Source: an uncultured Acetatifactor sp.
GTDB taxonomy: Bacteria; Bacillota; Clostridia; Lachnospirales; Lachnospiraceae
Direction of reading: 5' to 3'
Assembly: GCA_910577035.1 (NCBI GenBank)
Contig: CAJTKW010000053.1
Span: 11,801 to 28,131 of the forward strand
Length of the DNA: 16,331 nt
Positions 14,426 through 16,331 of this stretch are shown piece by piece. The notes under the pieces were generated by a model. That model saw nothing but the letters and a program-made list of their open reading frames with translations, made no database searches and was not told where the DNA came from. Made by a program: the position numbers and the translations under genes. Position 1 is the stretch's first letter, and each line of letters starts with the position of its first letter.

Positions 14426-15362
14426 ACCAATACTGTTTTACTGCTTCATTGGATTCACTCTCAGATAAATGAAACTTTTCTGCAATCCGTTTTATAGTCT
14501 CGGCCAATGAGACTCCCAAATCCTTACACATTAAAATTGCGCCCTTAATTTCGCTTTCTTCCCGCATTTGTTGAATCGCCAAACACATATTCACTTCTCC
14601 TTTCCCTTCGGGATATTTCAACTTGGATCCCGTGACAATATTTATTACATTCGCTGCCTGTCTTTCCATGCTTTGAAATTTTATGTCTTCCTCTACGATC
14701 TTATTCAGAGTTTGCTTATCCTTAGAGTACTTAATGTACAGCATCACTTCCCGCAGGTTCGAGTGAAATTCATTAATTTCGTCATCTGACATTTCCTTTG
14801 GGGCAATTAAATTCACATGGTAGTCCGGCGCGTGTGAAAGAATTGCATCGTCAGCATCGGAATACATTTCTTTCAGGGAGAGCGGTGCATCCCAGCTGTC
14901 TGAACCAAAATATATTACAAGGGTGACCACAGGGATAAGGCGGTCTGTCTTCCGGAAGCCGCTTAAGAACTCACCGTTTGTAGGAGCCTCTTTTTCTTGT
15001 GGAGTATCCGTCTCTTTCGTTTTCGATTCCTTTATTTCCTGCCTATGGGCATTGGCCGCCTCGCTGACTTGGTGGGATAGCTGGAGAAAATCGTAAACCC
15101 CATTCTTGACCGGAAGGGCATAATGGATTTCTGACTGATTTTCGATCCCCATCACACAGTATGCCGTTTTGCCATCCGTCATGGCATACAGAAGCTTCAG
15201 CACATCCCGGTATTTCTGCTCCGGCACACCGGCACCGTCTCCTCCATAAGGAATCACAATCTCCGTAGTGTCCAATTCCGTCAGCCGGGCAGGGTCGATC
15301 TTCTGATCCCCATGGTATAAAAACTGGTTAAACGCATCGGCAAAGACTACCGGATTCTCCAT
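14424..15362 (-). CDS. Rpn family recombination-promoting nuclease / PD-(D/E)XK putative transposase
   Basis: 312 aa from ATG 15362. The sequence FADAFNQFLYHGDQ, LTELDTTEIVIPYG, KYRDVLKLLYAMTDG and GIENQSEIHYALPVK (about residues 72-86) is the Lachnospiraceae form of the Rpn/PD-(D/E)XK family, with E-x-Q as the nuclease-type motif. The C-terminal part (KGAILMCKDLGVSLAETIKRI) is a helical tail common in the family. Rpn proteins are DNA endonucleases linked to RecA-independent recombination and, more recently, phage defence. The frame continues upstream of the ATG as GKIDTITKEY, which is the usual family N-terminus. An ATA codon (15393-15395) sits where the start is expected, and a purine-rich ribosome-like site stands 8 bases before it. 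The original start codon may be lost. Confidence 0.83.
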   Translation of the reverse strand: MENPVVFADAFNQFLYHGDQKIDPARLTELDTTEIVIPYGGDGAGVPEQKYRDVLKLLYAMTDGKTAYCVMGIENQSEIHYALPVKNGVYDFLQLSHQVSEAANAHRQEIKESKTKETDTPQEKEAPTNGEFLSGFRKTDRLIPVVTLVIYFGSDSWDAPLSLKEMYSDADDAILSHAPDYHVNLIAPKEMSDDEINEFHSNLREVMLYIKYSKDKQTLNKIVEEDIKFQSMERQAANVINIVTGSKLKYPEGKGEVNMCLAIQQMREESEIKGAILMCKDLGVSLAETIKRIAEKFHLSESESNEAVKQYW

Positions 15363-15422
15363 ATATTCTTTTGTTATAGTATCTATCTTTCCTATGATGA
15401 AATCTCTCTTTCCACTGATAAC

Positions 15423-15451
15423 AGTATACTCTGAAAAACAATTTTACTCAA
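15423..15451 (-). promoter_or_regulatory. Promoter of the Rpn-type gene
   Basis: On the minus strand: -35 TTGAGT (15446-15451), a 17-base spacer, -10 TATACT (15423-15428). Transcription would begin near 15416, leaving a leader of about 20 bases before the ATA codon at 15395 and about 54 before the ATG at 15362. Confidence 0.7.
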
Positions 15452-15512
15452 TAACCTTTAAAACAAAAAATTCATAAAACTGAAAGGACAGAAATTTTCA
15501 TAATTGCAATTT

Positions 15513-15545
15513 GGCAGACAAAGCGGAGAAGCTGCTTTGCCTGTC
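15513..15545. repeat. Imperfect inverted repeat upstream of the recombinase
   Basis: GGCAGACAAAGC (15513-15524) and GCTTTGCCTGTC (15534-15545) pair at 10 of 12 positions around a 9-base spacer. The inner part of each arm (CAAAG) recalls the half-sites after the recombinase gene. It may be an accessory binding site or operator. Confidence 0.5.
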
Positions 15546-15548
15546 TAT

Positions 15549-15576
15549 AGTACACTGGTGGTAATTCATTTACAAT
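15549..15576 (+). promoter_or_regulatory. Putative recombinase promoter with a core-like AGTACACT
   Basis: TACAAT (15571-15576) is a good -10, and a poor -35 (AGTACA, 15549-15554) stands 16 bases before it. The octamer AGTACACT (15549-15556) is identical to the centre of the crossover-like site at the recombinase stop codon. Self-regulation by the recombinase is possible but unproven. Confidence 0.35.
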
Positions 15577-15607
15577 GTATTTCAAAAAGCAGATTGGAGG
15601 TCAGAAT

Positions 15608-16204
15608 ATGGAGTATGGCTATGCCAGGATTTCCACCAGGGAACAGAATGGGAGAAGGCAGTTTGCGGCACTGCAGGATTTTGGAATTGAAAATGACAGG
15701 ATTTACATGGACAAACAGTCCGGAAAGGATTTTGAGCGGATTCAATACAGAAGGCTTCTGCGCACACTAAAAAGCGGAGATACGCTTGTGGTAAAGAGTA
15801 TTGACCGGCTGGGAAGGAATTACGAGGAGATTCTGGAGCAGTGGAGGATTATTACCAGAGAAAAACAGGCTGCGATCGTTGTATTGGATATGCCTCTTTT
15901 GGATACCAGGCAGGACAGGGACCTGACGGGGACGCTGATTGCTGATATTGTTCTCCAGCTTCTGTCCTATGTGGCACAGACTGAGAGAGAGTTTATACGG
16001 AAACGCCAGGCGGAAGGGATTGCCGTCGCAAGACAGCAGGGTGTGAAATTTGGCCGTCAGCCTATGGAACGCCCGCCGGAATATGCGGTGCTGAAAAAGC
16101 TGTGGGAACAGGGGAAAATTTCTGCCAGAAACGCGGCAGAGCAGCTGGGAATTACGCATCGAACCTTCCTGCGTTGGGCAAAGGAGTGCTCGGGTGGGGA
16201 TTAA
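15608..16204 (+). CDS. Serine recombinase, Hin/resolvase type
   Basis: 198 aa, the size of Hin, Gin and Tn3-type resolvases. ATG 15608 has GGAGGT six bases upstream; an earlier ATG at 15575 lacks a site. The catalytic domain begins EYGYARISTREQN with nucleophile Ser9 and Arg7. The active-site arginines appear in KSIDRLGRN (Arg67, Arg70), and the long E-helix follows (TEREFIRKRQAEGI). The C-terminal helix-turn-helix is at about 170-190 (ISARNAAEQLGITHRTFLRWA). Such enzymes cut both strands at a 2-bp core and exchange half-sites, giving inversion or deletion. The last codons and stop lie inside an inverted-repeat site, and a second inverted copy follows about 95 bp later. A local DNA invertase is therefore the favoured role; a transposon resolvase is the alternative. 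Confidence 0.92.
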   Translation: MEYGYARISTREQNGRRQFAALQDFGIENDRIYMDKQSGKDFERIQYRRLLRTLKSGDTLVVKSIDRLGRNYEEILEQWRIITREKQAAIVVLDMPLLDTRQDRDLTGTLIADIVLQLLSYVAQTEREFIRKRQAEGIAVARQQGVKFGRQPMERPPEYAVLKKLWEQGKISARNAAEQLGITHRTFLRWAKECSGGD

Positions 16205-16221
16205 AGTACACTTTGTTATCC
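16196..16221. other. Left crossover-like site, overlapping the recombinase stop
   Basis: Half-sites GGGGATTAAAGT and ACTTTGTTATCC flank core AC (16208-16209), the 12+2+12 layout of Hin-type sites. The right half equals GGATAACAAAGT read on the other strand. The left half agrees less well, at 8 of 12 positions. Confidence 0.55.
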
Positions 16222-16222
16222 A
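16202..16222 (+). repeat. Left arm of a perfect 21-bp inverted repeat
   Basis: The arm runs from the recombinase stop codon TAA to CCA and is the exact reverse complement of 16290-16310. The spacer between the arms is 67 bp. Confidence 0.95.
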
Positions 16223-16231
16223 TGGCGATAT

Positions 16232-16260
16232 TTGACTGATTTTCTGATATTCAGTATAAC
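16232..16260 (+). promoter_or_regulatory. Rightward promoter inside the inverted-repeat spacer
   Basis: TTGACT (16232-16237), exactly 17 bases, then TATAAC (16255-16260); 5 of 6 matches in each hexamer. It faces the right edge of the window. A GGGAGGG ribosome-like sequence follows at 16263-16269. Confidence 0.65.
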
Positions 16261-16281
16261 ATGGGAGGGAATTTTTGGCAA
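16253..16281 (-). promoter_or_regulatory. Leftward promoter inside the same spacer
   Basis: On the minus strand: TTGCCA (16276-16281), 17 bases, TATACT (16253-16258); again 5 of 6 in each hexamer. Its -10 overlaps that of the rightward promoter. As placed, it would transcribe antisense into the recombinase gene. Confidence 0.55.
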
Positions 16282-16282
16282 T

Positions 16283-16331
16283 GTGAAAGTGGATAACAAA
16301 GTGTACTTTAGTATCCAACTGGTAACGTTTC
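16283..16331 (+). CDS. Possible 5' end of a gene cut by the right window edge
   Basis: From GTG 16283 the frame stays open to the last base (start KVDNKVYFSIQLVTF). A GGGAGGG sequence lies 13 bases upstream, a rather long distance. Sixteen open codons are weak evidence; the real start may lie beyond the window. Confidence 0.2.
   Translation, partial: MKVDNKVYFSIQLVTF
16290..16310 (-). repeat. Right arm of the perfect 21-bp inverted repeat
   Basis: Exact reverse complement of 16202-16222. It forms the larger part of the right crossover-like site. Confidence 0.95.
16291..16316. other. Right crossover-like site
   Basis: Half-sites GGATAACAAAGT and ACTTTAGTATCC (second read inverted: GGATACTAAAGT) agree at 10 of 12 positions and flank the asymmetric 2-bp core GT (16303-16304). 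This is the form expected for a serine invertase site. Its core is the complement of the left core, so the two sites are in inverted orientation. Confidence 0.65.

Noticed and set aside
16261..16296. An 11-codon reading frame from ATG 16261 in the spacer
   Set aside because: Very short, no ribosome site in front, and it ends in the repeat arm. Likely chance.
16202..16310. The inverted repeat as a plain terminator of the recombinase gene
   Set aside because: The 67-base loop is too long, there is no T-run after the right arm, and the arms have internal half-site structure with promoters between them.
15767..16318. Long minus-strand reading frame opposite the recombinase
   Set aside because: No ribosome site or recognisable domain, and it fully overlaps a well-supported serine recombinase gene. 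The leftward promoter would transcribe it, but coding is not supported.

Overview
The window reads like chromosomal DNA of a gut-type Clostridia, most probably a Lachnospiraceae member. The reasons are strong AGGAGG-type ribosome binding sites, a YesM/YesL/LplB/LplC-style sugar transport locus without its own ATPase, a Lachnospiraceae-type Rpn (PD-(D/E)XK) gene, and typical low-GC Gram-positive promoters and terminators. This placement is inference; there is no rRNA or other marker gene.

Region 1 (1-9276, all + strand) is a carbohydrate-uptake locus. It starts inside a YesM-type sensor histidine kinase cut by the window edge. Next come an overlapping lipoprotein solute-binding protein and a DUF624 (YesL-like) membrane protein, closed by a terminator. 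A second unit follows: two CUT1-type ABC permeases, a second lipoprotein solute-binding protein, and a cytoplasmic GH28-like beta-helix glycosidase, closed by a long terminator. The likely logic is extracellular sensing, import of an oligosaccharide (pectin-like by analogy with the Bacillus yes/lpl genes), then intracellular hydrolysis. Three intercistronic hairpins sit before the second permease, before the second binding protein and before the glycosidase.

Region 2 (about 9288-14425) is a patchwork of small accessory genes. It holds a two-domain GNAT acetyltransferase that looks like two fused genes, and a MarR / flavin split-barrel / VOC operon with a palindromic operator inside its promoter. 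It also holds a YeiL-type Crp/Fnr regulator divergent from a methyltransferase that has lost its SAM-binding core, and an NAD-dependent epimerase/reductase.

Region 3 (14424-16331) is mobile or switch-like. An Rpn-family nuclease gene appears to have lost its original start codon. Divergent from it is a Hin/resolvase-type serine recombinase. Directly after the recombinase stop lies the most interesting feature: two perfect 21-bp inverted repeats around a 67-bp spacer. Each repeat contains a serine-recombinase-like crossover site (short inverted half-sites around a 2-bp core). The spacer carries near-consensus promoters on both strands. It looks like a miniature invertible promoter switch (inverton) with its own recombinase, pointing at a gene beyond the right edge.
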